Of a stretch of 64,000 bases of DNA, positions 19,097-30,740 are shown piece by piece. The notes below the pieces were generated by a model. That model was not told where the DNA came from. It searched no databases and saw only the letters and a list, made by a program, of their open reading frames with translations. The DNA is from Plantago ovata (taxonomy: Eukaryota > Streptophyta > Magnoliopsida > Lamiales > Plantaginaceae): NCBI GenBank assembly GCA_028274465.1, contig CM051455.1, positions 109,800,261 to 109,864,260 of the forward strand, given 5' to 3'. The position numbers were made by a program, and so were the translations under genes. The stretch's first letter is position 1. The number at the start of each line of letters is the position of its first letter.

Positions 19097-21197
19097 TGTA
19101 AGAAAATATGGTTAGAGTTACCCCTAGGGTACGCAGCGGAATTTCAAAAATTTTCTTAACATGCAGGTTAATTGATTATGTATATACCGTATTTATATAT
19201 ATATTAACACATCAATTAGAAGACTTACAATACTCCTAAAGCAAGCACAACTTCCAAGTCCTCGTAATAATCCGGTGAATCTTCTCCTTCGTCGAAGTCG
19301 AAGATATCTGCAATACTTTGATTATCTGCAAGACAATAAAAGTCAGTTTCCAGCTCCTTGAACCTCAACCTTGGTATCCACGGATGAACAGCTTATCAGA
19401 AAGAATGCTAGGATATTCTTTGTGTGACCAAGAAGATGGGGCGGCGATTTTCCTCCGGTGAGGGGTGGCGCGCGCGTAGGGCTAGGGAGAGGTAGGGGAG
19501 AGCTTTTATTTTCTCTAAGAAAACTGGTAGACTAACTATATGTCTGTGTATTGAACTGTGTTAAAAGCTCTCTAATAGTCTACTATATATAGTAGTCAAT
19601 AGAATCCTAATGAATAATCAATTAGACTTCGTAAAGGAATAAGAATCTAATTCTTATCGCACTAGGAAACCAATTCAAGTCCAGATTCATTCCCAATCAA
19701 GTTAGAACTCAATCAGGAAAATCTAACTTATCCCTTGGACTTCTAATAGTGGAAGGAGTCGAACTCCTTCCCCTATACCATCTGCGCGCGCGCTCCCCAA
19801 GGGTAATAGGTGGGTCCCGATTTTGGGATCCACTTATAGTTCTAAGGCAATTCAAACTCCAAGTAGATTTTGCCCAGCTGCATATATTAATTCTAAATTA
19901 ACATATCCTTTCAAATCAAACCTCTATTATATTTCTAAAATATAATCTTTAATTGTATTTACATAAAATACAATTAATTAGCCAATTCAATTAATAATTC
20001 CAAATCATTAATTGAGCCACAAAATATTATAATTAATTCCAAATTAATTATAATCCATCAATCACAATTAATTCCAAATTAATTGCGATTCCATCTTCAA
20101 GGATATTCGGATAAGTTGAATCACCACATAGTGTGACCCATAGGGCCTCATTGTATTAAGCAAGTCCTAGACAAGGCAAAATGGAATTCCTAGACGGTTC
20201 CATTTGCAATATTAATACATGAGGACGTTTGAGAGGTTTCTCAAAGAAAACCCTTTCGTTGTGAAGTCTGTTGCGCTCAACGCGGCGATGGTAACGTCCC
20301 TTCATCTGAATGACTCGAATGCATCTAGGATCGATGAAGTGTCTATCCCAATAATACATCCACGGGCGTCTTCAGTGAGTTGCATGGTGAATTCAATATC
20401 TATTATGACTATCATAATAATATTGATACGCTGGCCAGCGGTTTTACCAATCACAACTATGAACGACTATGAGCAGTGCTCTCATGTGCTACACATGAGA
20501 GATGAATCCTTCACAGAAACACTTATCATCCCCATTTGTATGTAGCCATAATCCTGGATCCTGTCTTGGGTCAACTGCTTATTCAGAGCTGACATCGACG
20601 GGTCCACCAAGGATATGGGGCAACAAATGTGATGATAAAGTCCTGTAAGTCCAAAGGACGACTGGCATCACTTCAACAACTTACCGGTTCCCATAGACAC
20701 TTCGGTGTAGAGTATACATCGATGGGAGTGTCCGGTGGGTACTTCCATTGTTCGGTAATCATCCTTCGAACAACTATGCGTAGTTATGTGAACGTTTCTT
20801 GATTGTCCAACAATCCGTCCCGTGGCCGTGGGATCGGCTCACACTTGCTCCAACAAGTATAACCTCCACACATACTAGTCTCAGCTGGTTCATTCATACC
20901 CCTACATCCGAGATGAACCTCGACTAGGGAGAGTTTGGGATAGATGATAAGTCACATAGCTCCCACTATCTGTGTGATCGGTCATCTATCCGAGGGGACA
21001 TGTTTAATATCAATACAGACAGGAATAGAGATATGACATGCTGCATGCCTGGTGTAATATAAATATGAAAGCGATACTCAATAGTCAAACAACAAACATA
21101 TATTATATTACGTTGACCTGTGTAATAGTACATATATGCCCTCTATAATGGTTGCATGCCCTTAATAAGGACTGTCTCTAGGACATATACACTATCA
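19097..21197 (-). repeat. Copia-2 3' LTR
   Basis: It begins TGTAAGAAAATATGG and ends CACTATCA, next to the polypurine tract. The start is matched exactly by the 5' LTR at 26,873, and most of the rest by 27,490-28,826 in reverse and by 61,119-61,748. Confidence 0.92.
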
Positions 21198-21208
21198 ATC
21201 TCCCACTT
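21198..21208 (-). other. Copia-2 polypurine tract
   Basis: The minus strand reads AAGTGGGAGAT directly before the TGATAGTG start of the 3' LTR. Confidence 0.8.
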
Positions 21209-21211
21209 GGA

Positions 21212-22191
21212 CTAGAGCCAGTCACCTTTATGCTTAATAGCCAGATTAGCATAATGTCTTAAGTGGACATCCACTGATAAGACCTTGGTGAAAGGATCTG
21301 CCACGTTGTCCGTGGTATAGACACGTTCTATACTAACTTGTCCTCTATCAATAATCTCACGTATAACGTGATACTTTCTAAGTACATGTTTGTTCTTGTT
21401 TGTAGATCTAGGCTCCTTGGCATGAGCGACGGCGCCCGTATTGTCACAATAAATCGTTATTGGACTAGGAGCAGGAACAACCCTCAATTCCTTCAAGAAC
21501 TCTGAAATCCAGACAGCTTCTTTCGATGCTTCTGATGCAGCAATGTACTCGGCTTCTGTGGATGAGTCAGCAATCGTGGCTTGCTTAGAACTCTTCCAAC
21601 AGATAGCTCCTCCGTTCAATTTGAATACGTATTGTATCTGTGACTTAAAGTCATCAGGATCTGATTCAAATCCAGCGTCGACATAACCAGACATCTTTAA
21701 TTCTGGTTCTCCACCAAACACCAAGAACATCTCTTTAGTCCGTCGAAGGTACTTAAGAATGTTCTTTACAGCAGTCCAGTGAGGTACTCCTGGATTCTGT
21801 TGGTGTCGACAAGTGACACTAAGCGCATATGCCACATCGGGCCTTGTGCAATTCATTGCATACATTAGACCCTACTGCCGAAGCATAGGGCACACGACTC
21901 ATTGCATTTCTTTCTTCATCAGTTTTAGGACTATCCTTAACTGATAAGACAATCCCATGTCTAGCTGGGAGAAAGCCTCTCTTTGAGTTGTCCATCTTAT
22001 AACGCTTCAGTATTTTGTCGATGTAGGTGGACTGTGTCAATCCTAACATCCTCTTGGATCTATCTCTATAGATCTTGATCCCTAGGATGTAGTTCGCTTC
22101 ACCCAAGTCCTTCATTGAGAAGGTACTTGATAACCAAACTTTAGTCTCTTCTAGCATAGAGACATTGTTTCCCATGTCAAAATGTCATCAA
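21212..22191 (-). pseudogene. Copia-2 pol: RT C-terminal part and RNase H
   Basis: The catalytic YVDD box is at about 22,180-22,191. The RT thumb follows (FSMKDLGEANYILG, STYIDKILKRY), then a frameshift near 21,860 within ASAVGS...MYAMNCTRPD. After it RNase H is seen: GYVDAGFESD, SSTEAEYIAASEA, IYCDNTGAVA, KHVLRKYHVIRE and the DNVADPFTK ending before the stop at 21,212. A second frameshift near 22,190 cuts it from the upstream RT. Confidence 0.9.
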
Positions 22192-24137
22192 CATAGATGA
22201 TCATGAAAACGGGGATCTTCCTTGCTTCTGACGAAGTCAAACGATTTGACAGCTTCATCAAAGCGGATATTCCAGCTCCTAGACGCTTGCTTTAGCCCAT
22301 AGATGGATCTCTGTAATTTGCATACAACAGTTGGCCTGGTTTTACTAATAAAACCTTCCGGCTGTACCATATAGACCTCTTCCTCAAGGTTTCCATTGAG
22401 GAAGGCAGTCTTTACATCCATCTGCCAGATCTCATAATCATAGTAGACAGCTATCACAAGTAGAATTCGAATAGACTTCAATTTTACTACCGTTGAAAAG
22501 GTTTCATCGTAATCGATGCCATACCTTTGCGTGTAGCCTTTCGCCACAAGTCTAGCCTTGTGCGTTTGTACCTTGCCATCGACATCTGTCTTTCGTTTAG
22601 AGACCCATTTGCACCCAATAGGTCTAACCCCTTGGGGCAAGTCTACCAAGTTCCAAACTTGGTTCAGGTACATGGAGTCCATTTCCAGTTTCATGGCCTC
22701 TTGCCATTTGTCTGAGTCAATATCAATTATTGCCTCTTTGTAGGTCTCGGGATCTTCCCGATCTGATAAGCCGACATCAAGTTCACTGATGTCTTCTATC
22801 ATAAGGCTTTGCTTCTGAGGTCCTTTTAGGATCCTCTTCGACCTACGGAGCTCGATTGGTTCTGGTGCTTTTCTTTTCTGACTTCGTGTAACACGAACAT
22901 TATCAGTGGACACTGATGCAGCTGGTCGCGCCCCGTGACCCTGTTCCCCAGCGGGAGGCTGCTCTTGTGCAACTTGTTGCACAGGTTGATTGATAACGGG
23001 TTCTATTGGTGTGGTTTCAACTGTTGATCTAATCAAAGGACTCCCACTGACTATGACATGCCTAGCAAGTGTCATATCATTACCCTTGTCTGCTTCGAAA
23101 GCTCCCACTGAACTTGAGTCCAAATCAGAAGATTTAGAGAACTCATGTTCGCGCGTGTCAAAGTCTTGAATTTCTTCAAGTTCTATCATGTCATCTAACC
23201 TCTGTTCTTCGAGGTATTCTGCTTCTAAAAACTTGACGTTTCTAGATACTATCACCTTGTGATCTTCAGCATGATAGAATTCATAGCCTCTCGTTTGACG
23301 AGGATAGCCTATGAAATATACTTTGACACCCTTGGCATCTAACTTATCAGTGAGCATCAGTTTGACTATCGCAGGACAGCCCCAAGGTCTAAGATAGCCC
23401 AGTGAGGGCTTCTTTCCTTTCCATAACTCATAAGGAGTTTTCTCAAATGATTTAGATGGTACACGGTTCAGAATGTAGATTGCAGTTTGTAGTGCATATC
23501 CCCACATATATTTTGGAAGAGTCGAGAATCCAATCATTGATCTCACCATGTCTAACAGGGTTCGATTCCTTCTCTCAGACACACCATTTAATTGTGGTGT
23601 TCCAGGAGGGGTCCATTGCGATTGAATTCCATTCTCCTTCAAGTAGTCGATAAATTCTTTACTAAGATATTCACCTCCTCGATCTGATCGAAGAGTGACT
23701 ATCCTTAGATTCAACTCATTCTCGACCTCATTCCTAAACTCCTTGAATTTCCCAAAGGTCTCGGATTTATTCTTCATAAGATAAATATATCCATACCTTG
23801 AGAAATCGCCAGTAAAGGTAACGAAGTAAGGATAACCCCCACGCGCATGGACTTTAAAGGGTCCACATACATCGGTATGTATGAGCTCTAAGCAGCGAGT
23901 GGCACGAACACCTTGTCCAACAAAAGGTTTGTTCGTCATCTTACCCTTAACACATGATTCACATGTACCATATGATTCAAAATCAAATGGTTCTAAGTAG
24001 TCCAACTTCCTTAGTCTTTGAATCCGTGTTTCATTGATATGGCCTAACCGACAATGCCATAGATAAGATGGATTATTCTTTCTACTTGAAGACGGTTGTT
24101 TGTTATGTGTTTGAAATAAAGGTAGACTACTTTGCAA
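22188..24137 (-). pseudogene. Copia-2 pol: integrase and RT N-terminal part
   Basis: The 649-codon frame runs through the zinc domain ([17 protein letters not shown], then CESCVKGK), the integrase core with Asp in [10 protein letters not shown], Asp in LRSDRGGEYL and Glu in [11 protein letters not shown], a Ser-rich variable linker, and RT motifs KARLVAKGYTQ, WQMDVKTAFLNG and IYGLKQASRSW. It stops at 22,188 after a frameshift that separates it from YVDD. The catalytic integrase residues are all present. Protease text lies upstream in another frame. Confidence 0.92.
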
Positions 24138-24355
24138 AATATATAAATCATTTCACTAAGCGAGCCTTTCCATAATACTGGTCATTTGATGAAACATAAC
24201 AAGTATTATTAGCAAATCGAAAGGAAAAACCCAAATTGTCCAACAATGGAATGGAAATAATATTTCTGACAATGGATGGAACAAAATAAACGTTATCAAG
24301 TTCTAAACATTGTCCTGAAGGTAAATCTATCTTGCAGCGTCAAACGTGTTTGGCT

Positions 24356-25114
24356 TCAACTGGATTGCCGTTCCCAACATGCAAGGATTTCACCTTGCTT
24401 GACTAGCCTGTGATCAATTAGCCCCTGCACATTATTACAAATGTGTGAGGCACAGGCTGTATCTAATACCCAACCATTGGAGTCAAAAGTAATCATGTTC
24501 ATTTCAATAAGAAACATACCTGAGCTAGAAGCCGGTGGCTTCTTAGCTTGATCTGCCCTCAGCTTAGGGCAATCTTTCTTCCAATGTCCTTTCTGCTTAC
24601 AGAAAAGACATTCATATGTGCGTACCGTTCTGCTTCTCTTGATCTTCCTTTTCTGGTTCAGACGTTTAGGCTTATCACTCGAAGTGTTAGCCTTGGCTCC
24701 CGACTTTCCCTTACCCTTAGCACCTTTGTTTCTCGGGTTTGGGTTAGACGGTTGCCCAACATACATGATCGACTTTTCCTTCTTAGGAAGAGTTTGATCA
24801 TATGTCTTCAGCATATTATGGAGTTCGGGCAGTGTTACGTCCTTCACATTCATCGTGTAGTTAATGATGAACTGCGAATACGAACTCGGCAATGATTGAA
24901 GGACAAAGATCACCATGATCTTATTCTCCAGCTTGACACCGGCATCGACAAGCTTCTCAAAGAGACCAATCATTTTGAGAACATGCTCAGACATGTTCCC
25001 TCCTTCTTTGAGCTTGAATCTGTGTATCTCTTTGATCAAATCAAATTCAACACTTCTAGCAGTCGTCTTAAAGAGCGACTCAAGATGCTTCAGCATCTCA
25101 TATCTGCAGCTCAT
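24356..25114 (-). pseudogene. Copia-2 gag (C-terminal), zinc knuckle and protease start
   Basis: This is the gag domain with MSEHVLKMIGLFEKLVDAG and FVLQSLPSSYSQF, then a basic segment, the CCHC knuckle [15 protein letters not shown] (about 24,575-24,620) and the start of the protease with the active-site motif VLDTACASHIC. The frame is lost at about 24,370. Protease and pre-integrase text continues in other frames to 24,140 ([18 protein letters not shown]). Confidence 0.9.
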
Positions 25115-25139
25115 TGCTCATTGCCGCCAGCATAATACA

Positions 25140-25421
25140 CTACGCGGATCTAGCATCCTCATGATGCTTATCAGACTTTGCCTTGTTGGCTTGATTCCAA
25201 GCAGCAACCTGATCGGCAGTTTGATTTTCGGGGCACACGGGAATGACCTCGTCCAAGACGTACTCAATCTTTTCGTACCTCAACACCAAACGTATATTCC
25301 TGATCCAATCTAGGAAGTTTGGTCCGGTCAAAATGTGCTTCTCTAAGATAGCACGGAGCGAGATACTCGCCACTTTGGTTTTCCTAAGGAGAAATAGTAT
25401 AGACTGAAAATAATAAATCAA
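25140..25421 (-). pseudogene. Copia-2 gag, N-terminal part
   Basis: LTGPNFLDWIRNIRLVLRYEK and YVLDEVIP are the usual beginning of this copia gag family. A TAG at 25,140 interrupts it just before the main gag frame at 25,114. The ATG at 25,421 may not be the original start. Confidence 0.85.
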
Positions 25422-25936
25422 CTATTGAAATAATATTTCTAAATACACAGTCAACATAACTAAACAACAAGGTCCTTTAGCTGTTTAGCTCCTACTATTT
25501 TCACATATGCTTGCCTCCAAAACAAACATACGGGTAATGTCCAACAAGTTACCGTAGTGGCCAAGATCCAAATCCATACTATGCTATACTCCAACGGGGG
25601 CTGGTCGCATAGCATAATATGACCGGTAGGACTATCCAATTACGTCACGCAACTCTTGGGTGTTAAATCTAATTTAACCCGATGCTCTACATATTGTACC
25701 TATCGAGGTCACTAGATACAACACGCAGTAAGTTATAACCATAGGCTTACTCTAATCTGACGATCACTGCGAGTTTGCAAGACGAGGTCGCCAATACAGG
25801 GAAATGCAATGAAAGTTCAGAATTAAAGCACCCCATGGAAAGTATCTCAGAAATACATACATATACATATTTCTGCACTTATATTGGTTGGGGCTTGTAG
25901 CTTGAGGGTTGTTATCAGTCATCTACAAACAAATAA

Positions 25937-26088
25937 GGGCGCCGCCTACCCATCATGCATGAGCGGTCTACACGTAATGGATGCCGCCTATCCATTCTAG
26001 TTCTAAACGCGGTCAAGCACATAATGGGCGCCGCCTACCCATACATAAAATATGCGGTCCGACAAATAAGAGGGCGCCGCCTACCCTC
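25937..26088 (-). repeat. Four tandem hairpin repeats with compensating stems
   Basis: Units of about 41-46 bp each carry a stem around the near-constant 9-nt loop (C/T)GCCGCCTA, followed by GCGGTC. The stems are GGG/CCC (25,937-25,951), AATGGA/TCCATT (25,976-25,996), ATGGG/CCCAT (26,024-26,042) and GAGGG/CCCTC (26,070-26,088). The arms change together. Confidence 0.8.
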
Positions 26089-26586
26089 GCATGCATAGCG
26101 GTCGAACGGAAAGTAAAATACATGGTATTTAAACATGCATTGTCAAACAATAGCATATTGAGCAAACAAACAAGTAGTAGCCTATGTGGATGCCAAATGA
26201 CTTCATAACTTCATTATGAAAATTATAATCCCATACTTATAATCTCTATGAAAAAATTGAAAATTTGGACTAGATTGAAAAAATCAAAAATTCTATTGAC
26301 CATGTAGCAATTTTCGAAAACCCGAAGGACTCAATTGTAATTTTCGAAACCTTGGAGGTGTTAAATCTAAAATTCAAAAGTAGAAGGACTTATTTGTAAA
26401 AAACAATAAATTGAGAAATCACAAATAAGCCCCTTAACTTTATACTAATTAAATTTAACCCCTCTAGTTAAAAACAATTACAATTAAATCATATTTATAT
26501 TCCAAATTTAAAATTCAATCCTCAAAATTTTCAAAATTCGATTTTGGGTCCACCCGGGAAAAATATATATATATATATAAAAATAC

Positions 26587-26694
26587 GGGGACGGGACCCG
26601 TCCCCTAACATGCCTGCGGCAGCAGGCACCCGGGCGCCGCAGGCGCGGGGCGCCCGCGGCTGCAGGTGGCCGCCGCCTGCGTCGCGCAGGCGGC
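26587..26694. repeat. GC-rich island of palindromes
   Basis: Three clear hairpins: GGGGACGGG-A-CCCGTCCCC (26,587-26,605), GCCTGC-N4-GCAGGC (26,612-26,627) and GCCGCCTGCG-TCG-CGCAGGCGGC (26,672-26,694). (TA)n tracts lie on both sides, so base composition switches sharply. Confidence 0.85.
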
Positions 26695-26860
26695 CGGTCG
26701 ATATATATATATATTAAAATTTTTTTTTTTTAAATTATAAATTCTAAATTTATATAAAAACAAACTTTCAAAAATAGAATTAATCAAAGAATCAATTGCA
26801 TCCACATAAACTACAAAATCATACAACATATATACGTATATACGTAATCAATTAACCTCG

Positions 26861-26871
26861 CTTTGATACCA
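26861..26871 (-). other. Copia-2 primer-binding site
   Basis: The minus strand reads TGGTATCAAAG one base inside the LTR end. It is close to the initiator-Met tRNA complement, with A in place of G at one position. Confidence 0.85.
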
Positions 26872-26872
26872 C

Positions 26873-27483
26873 TGTAAGAAAATATGGTCAGAGTTACCCC
26901 TAGGGTACGCAGTGGAATTTCAAAAATTTCTTAACATGCAGGTTAATTGATTATATATATACCGCGTATATATATATATATATTAACACATCAATTAGAA
27001 GACTTACAATACTCCTAAAGCAAGCACAACTTCCAAGTCCTCATAATAATCCGGTGAATCTTCTCCTTCGTCGACGTCGAAGATATCTGCAATACTTTGA
27101 TTATCTGCAAGACAATAAAAGTCAGTTTCCAGCTCCTTGAACCTCAACCTTGGTATCCATGGATGAACAACTTATCGGAAAGAATGCTATGATATTCTTT
27201 GTGTGGCCAAGAAGATGGGGCTGCGGTTTTCCTCCGGTGAGGGGTGGCGCGCGCTTGGGGCTAGGGAGAGGTAGGGGAGAGCTTTTATATTCTCTAAGAA
27301 AACTGGTAAACTAACTATATGTCTGTGTATTGAACTGTGTGTTAAAAGCTCTCTAATAGTCTACTATATATAGTAGTCAATAGAAGTCTAATGAATAATC
27401 AATTAGACTTCATAAAGGAATAAGAATCTAATTGTTATCGCACCAGGAAACCAATTCAAGTCTAGATTCATTCCCAATCAAGT
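26873..27483 (-). repeat. Copia-2 5' LTR, truncated
   Basis: It matches about the first 640 bp of the 3' LTR (19,097-19,735), then breaks in TCAAGTTAG. The outer 1.4 kb is missing in this orientation. Confidence 0.88.
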
Positions 27484-27489
27484 TAGTTA

Positions 27490-28826
27490 GAGTGTATATG
27501 TCCTAGAGACAGTCCTTATTAAGGGCATGCAACCCTTATAGAGGGCATATATGTACTATTACACAGGTCAACGTAATATAATATATGTTTGTTGTTTGAC
27601 TATTGAGTATCGCTTTCATATTTATATTACACCAGGCATGCATCATGCAATATCTCTATTTCTGTCTGTATTGATATTAAAGATGTCCCCTCGGATAGAT
27701 GACCGATCACACAAATAGTGGGAGCTATGTGAGTTATCATCTATCCCAAACTCTCCTAGTCGAGGTTCATCTCGGATGTAGGGGTCTGAATGAACCAGAT
27801 GAGACTAGTATGCGTGGAGGTTATACTTGTTGGAGCAAGTGTGAGCCGATCCCACGGCCACGGAACGGATTGTTGGACAATCAAGAAACGTTCCCATAAC
27901 TACGCATAGTTGTTCGAAGGATGATTACTGAACAATGGAATTACCCACCGGACACTCCCATCGATGTATACTCTACACCGAAGTGTCTATGGGAACCGGT
28001 AAGTTGTCGAAGTGATGTCAGTCGTCCTTTGGACTTATAGGACTTTATCATCACATTTGTTGCCCCATATCCTTGGTGGACCCGTCGATGTCAGCTCTGA
28101 ATAAGCAGCTGACCTAAGACAGATCCAGGATTATGGCTACATACAAATGGGGATGATAAGTGATTATGTGAAGGATTCATCTCTCATGTGTAGCACAGGA
28201 GAGCACTGCTCATAGTCGTTCATAGTTGTGATTGGTAAAACCGCTGGTCAGCGTATCAATATTATTATGATGGTCATAATAGATATTGGATTCACCATGC
28301 AACTCACTGAAGATGCCCGTGGATGTATTATTGGGATAGACACTTCATCGATCCTAGATGCATTCGAGTCAGTCAGATGAAGGGACGTTACCATCGCTGC
28401 GTTGAGCGCAATAGACTTCGCAACGAAAGGGTTTGCTTTGAGAAACCTCTCAAACATCCTCATGTATTAATATTGCAAATGGAACCGTCTAGGAATTCCA
28501 TTTTGCCTAGTCTAGGACTTGCTTAATACAATGAGGCCCTATGGGTCACACTATGAGGTGATTCAGCTTATCCGAATATCCTTGAAGATGGAATCGCAAT
28601 TAATTTAGAATTAATTGTGATTGATGGATTATATTTGATTTGGAATTAATTATAATAATTTGTGGCTCAATTAATGATTTGGAATTATTAATTGAATTGG
28701 CTAATTAATTGTATTTTATGTAAATACAATTAAAGATTATATTTTGGAAATATAATAGAGGTTTGATTTGAAAGGATATGTTAATTTAGAATTAACATAT
28801 GCACATGGGCAAAATCTACTTGGAGT
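27490..28826 (+). repeat. Inverted Copia-2-family LTR fragment
   Basis: It is the reverse complement of about 19,850-21,190 of the 3' LTR, from TGTATATGTCC to ACTTGGAGT. It follows straight after the truncated 5' LTR and covers roughly the part that LTR lacks. It ends at a GGAGT shared with the Athila LTR that follows. Confidence 0.85.
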
Positions 28827-29177
28827 AAAATTCCGGAATTTCCGCGTTTTCGACGCGCTTTTAGATTTCTTCCCCTTTTCGGACTCGGTTTCTGACTTCT
28901 AGTGGCCTTCTAATCTCCAGATTCGACCCCTAGACTCCAAATCCTATCCGGAAACCTTCAGATACTCCAAATAGGCTTCTCGAACACCAATTCATTGTCA
29001 ACTTCAATATAATTGCTCTGAAATCCTCGCTTTTCAACCAAAACCTGTAAAATAAAAACTAAAGGGAAACGTGACACTATTCTAATAAAATGCACTAAAA
29101 TATAGCTAAATTATCATAGATGATAGCTAAAATAGGTGAAAAAGACTCGAATGAAAGTGTAAAATACACATTCATCA
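28822..29177 (-). repeat. B 3' LTR, truncated
   Basis: It matches the last 350 bp of the family LTR from GGAGTAAAATTCCGG to CATTCATCA. GGAGT (28,822-28,826) is common to both sides of the junction. Confidence 0.88.
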
Positions 29178-30740
29178 AACTCCCCAAACCGAACCTTTGC
29201 TTGTCCTCAAGCAACTAAGCTAGACTCTAATGCAAAAAACAATGCAAGACACAAAATGGAGTCTCATGCCAAATAAAATGAACTAATCTACTGAATCTAT
29301 CAAAAAACCATATGAACAAAACCATATAAATCAAAACATGAATATAGGTTGAAGAATACCTCGATTGACTCATACACATCCACATAAGCACTTATGTCAA
29401 GACAAGATAGTCTCTCGTAACGTTCTCTACCTGGACCTAGTCAGTGACGACGTAATGAAGCATGCTAAGATACGAATGGTTGTCCCGTGCCTATGAAACT
29501 GAGGACTTACTGTTGTTCACCATGTTAAGACTTCCCCTCAAAGAGGTCGAACCAGTACTGGCTCTCATCAAACGAAGGAGGGTTCCCTATAAAAGATAAC
29601 ACTCCCCTATTCTACCCATCTCTCAAGTAAAGTCTTAAGCTATTCACCACTTCCTGAATGGCAGGACGAGGGTGGTCTAGAACAGATGACACTCAAAAAC
29701 AAAAAATAGAAAATTACAACACGATTACGAACATTACAAGAATTGAAAAATGAGACACAACACTTTGCTAAACTGCTATTTGGCTTTGTTTTTTGGACCC
29801 TTCTTTGCTTTTTTGGGGTCTTTTCTCTCTCTCTTTTTTTTTTTTTTCTCTTTCCAGTTTCTTTTTTTTTTTCTTTTTTTCCTGGAAATTTTCTTTCTTT
29901 TTTTCGATTTTTTTTTTTAGCCAGCAGTAGCATAACAAAAAGAGAAACAAAATGACTCATAAGGACTTCCCCAAACCTATTCGAAAGAATAGGTTGGAGT
30001 ACAAAATTTACGTTAAAGGAAAAATAAACTCACAACACGGAAATGAAAAACGAAAAACAAGTCTAATGATGGTGTAACCCCCTCTCCAAACCTATTCGGA
30101 AGAATAAGGTATAAACAAAGGATCACACACCCTCACACTACCTCCTTCCTAGACATTTAACAATCTCAAAGCATGGTGAAGACTTGTTGCCTCTTAGGTA
30201 CATAATTACTCGGGAAAACAACCATAAGACCCTAACATGCATCATCCTATTATAAAGGCCTTCGTGAACCGCAGTAGAGAAAACACCACTAAGTGATGTC
30301 GAGACTACCAAGCTTAACTAAGCGCAATACATAAATGTGACAAGCCAAGCGAGAAAAACCTCAAACAAATTCATAGAGATGAAGCATACGGTTAATGGCA
30401 TAGTTAGTTGATCTACCCAATAAAAAAGTTCAAACAATTCGGTAAACTCCATATACAACATGCAAGACTATCCTAGGATGAATGCAGTAAATGCAACCTA
30501 AAAAACTAAGAAAGCGGTAAACGTGCAAATGCAATTAAAAAACAAGATACCATACTCAACATCACAAAGCCAAACAATACTTAACATCATGGTTCACATC
30601 CCATCCCCCTCATGAAACTTAAGCTAGTCCCTAGCAAAGGAGAACGAGTAAATAAAAAGTGATACTAGATGTTACCGAACGGTTTGGCCTCGGTCGGCTG
30701 AGTATTCGAGAATGGACTCAAGAGTACCTCCCCACGGTGG
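29178..30740 (-). other. B 3' non-coding region with hairpins and a polypurine run
   Basis: No gene. The polypurine tract lies next to the LTR (minus strand GGTTTGGGGAGTT). A long run that is purine-rich on the sense strand lies at about 29,818-29,930. Hairpins AACCTATTC-GAAA-GAATAGGTT (29,974-29,995) and an imperfect copy (30,089-30,111) sit beside further GGTTTGGGGA words. The same region recurs in C and D, and in A in opposite orientation. Confidence 0.8.

Larger units (their letters stand above)
25422..26860 (-). other. Copia-2 leader between LTR and gag
   Basis: About 1.4 kb without a gene. It holds a four-copy hairpin array (25,937-26,088), an A/T-rich part, and a GC-rich island of palindromes between two (TA)n runs (26,560-26,715). 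Such a long leader is where packaging and dimerisation signals are expected. Confidence 0.6.
19097..27483 (-). mobile_element. Copia-2: Ty1/copia retrotransposon, decayed
   Basis: On the minus strand: truncated 5' LTR (26,873-27,483), primer-binding site, a long leader, gag, protease, integrase, RT, RNase H, polypurine tract and a full 3' LTR (19,097-21,197). At least three frameshifts break the polyprotein. The left flank carries CTACC at 19,092-19,096, but the matching right duplication is lost because the 5' LTR is cut at 27,483. A nearly identical second copy starts at 61,119. Confidence 0.92.

Noticed and set aside
25937..26088. CRISPR-like array
   Set aside because: Four degenerate units with changing stems in a plant retroelement leader. 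The repeats are not identical and the spacers are not unique cassettes.
26560..26720. Simple (TA)n microsatellite as a finding in itself
   Set aside because: Such short TA runs are common in A/T-rich plant DNA. Only the GC island between them is notable.
29743..29960. Lys/Phe-rich ORFs over the poly-T region
   Set aside because: They are products of a homopurine/homopyrimidine run and recur as shadows in C and D.
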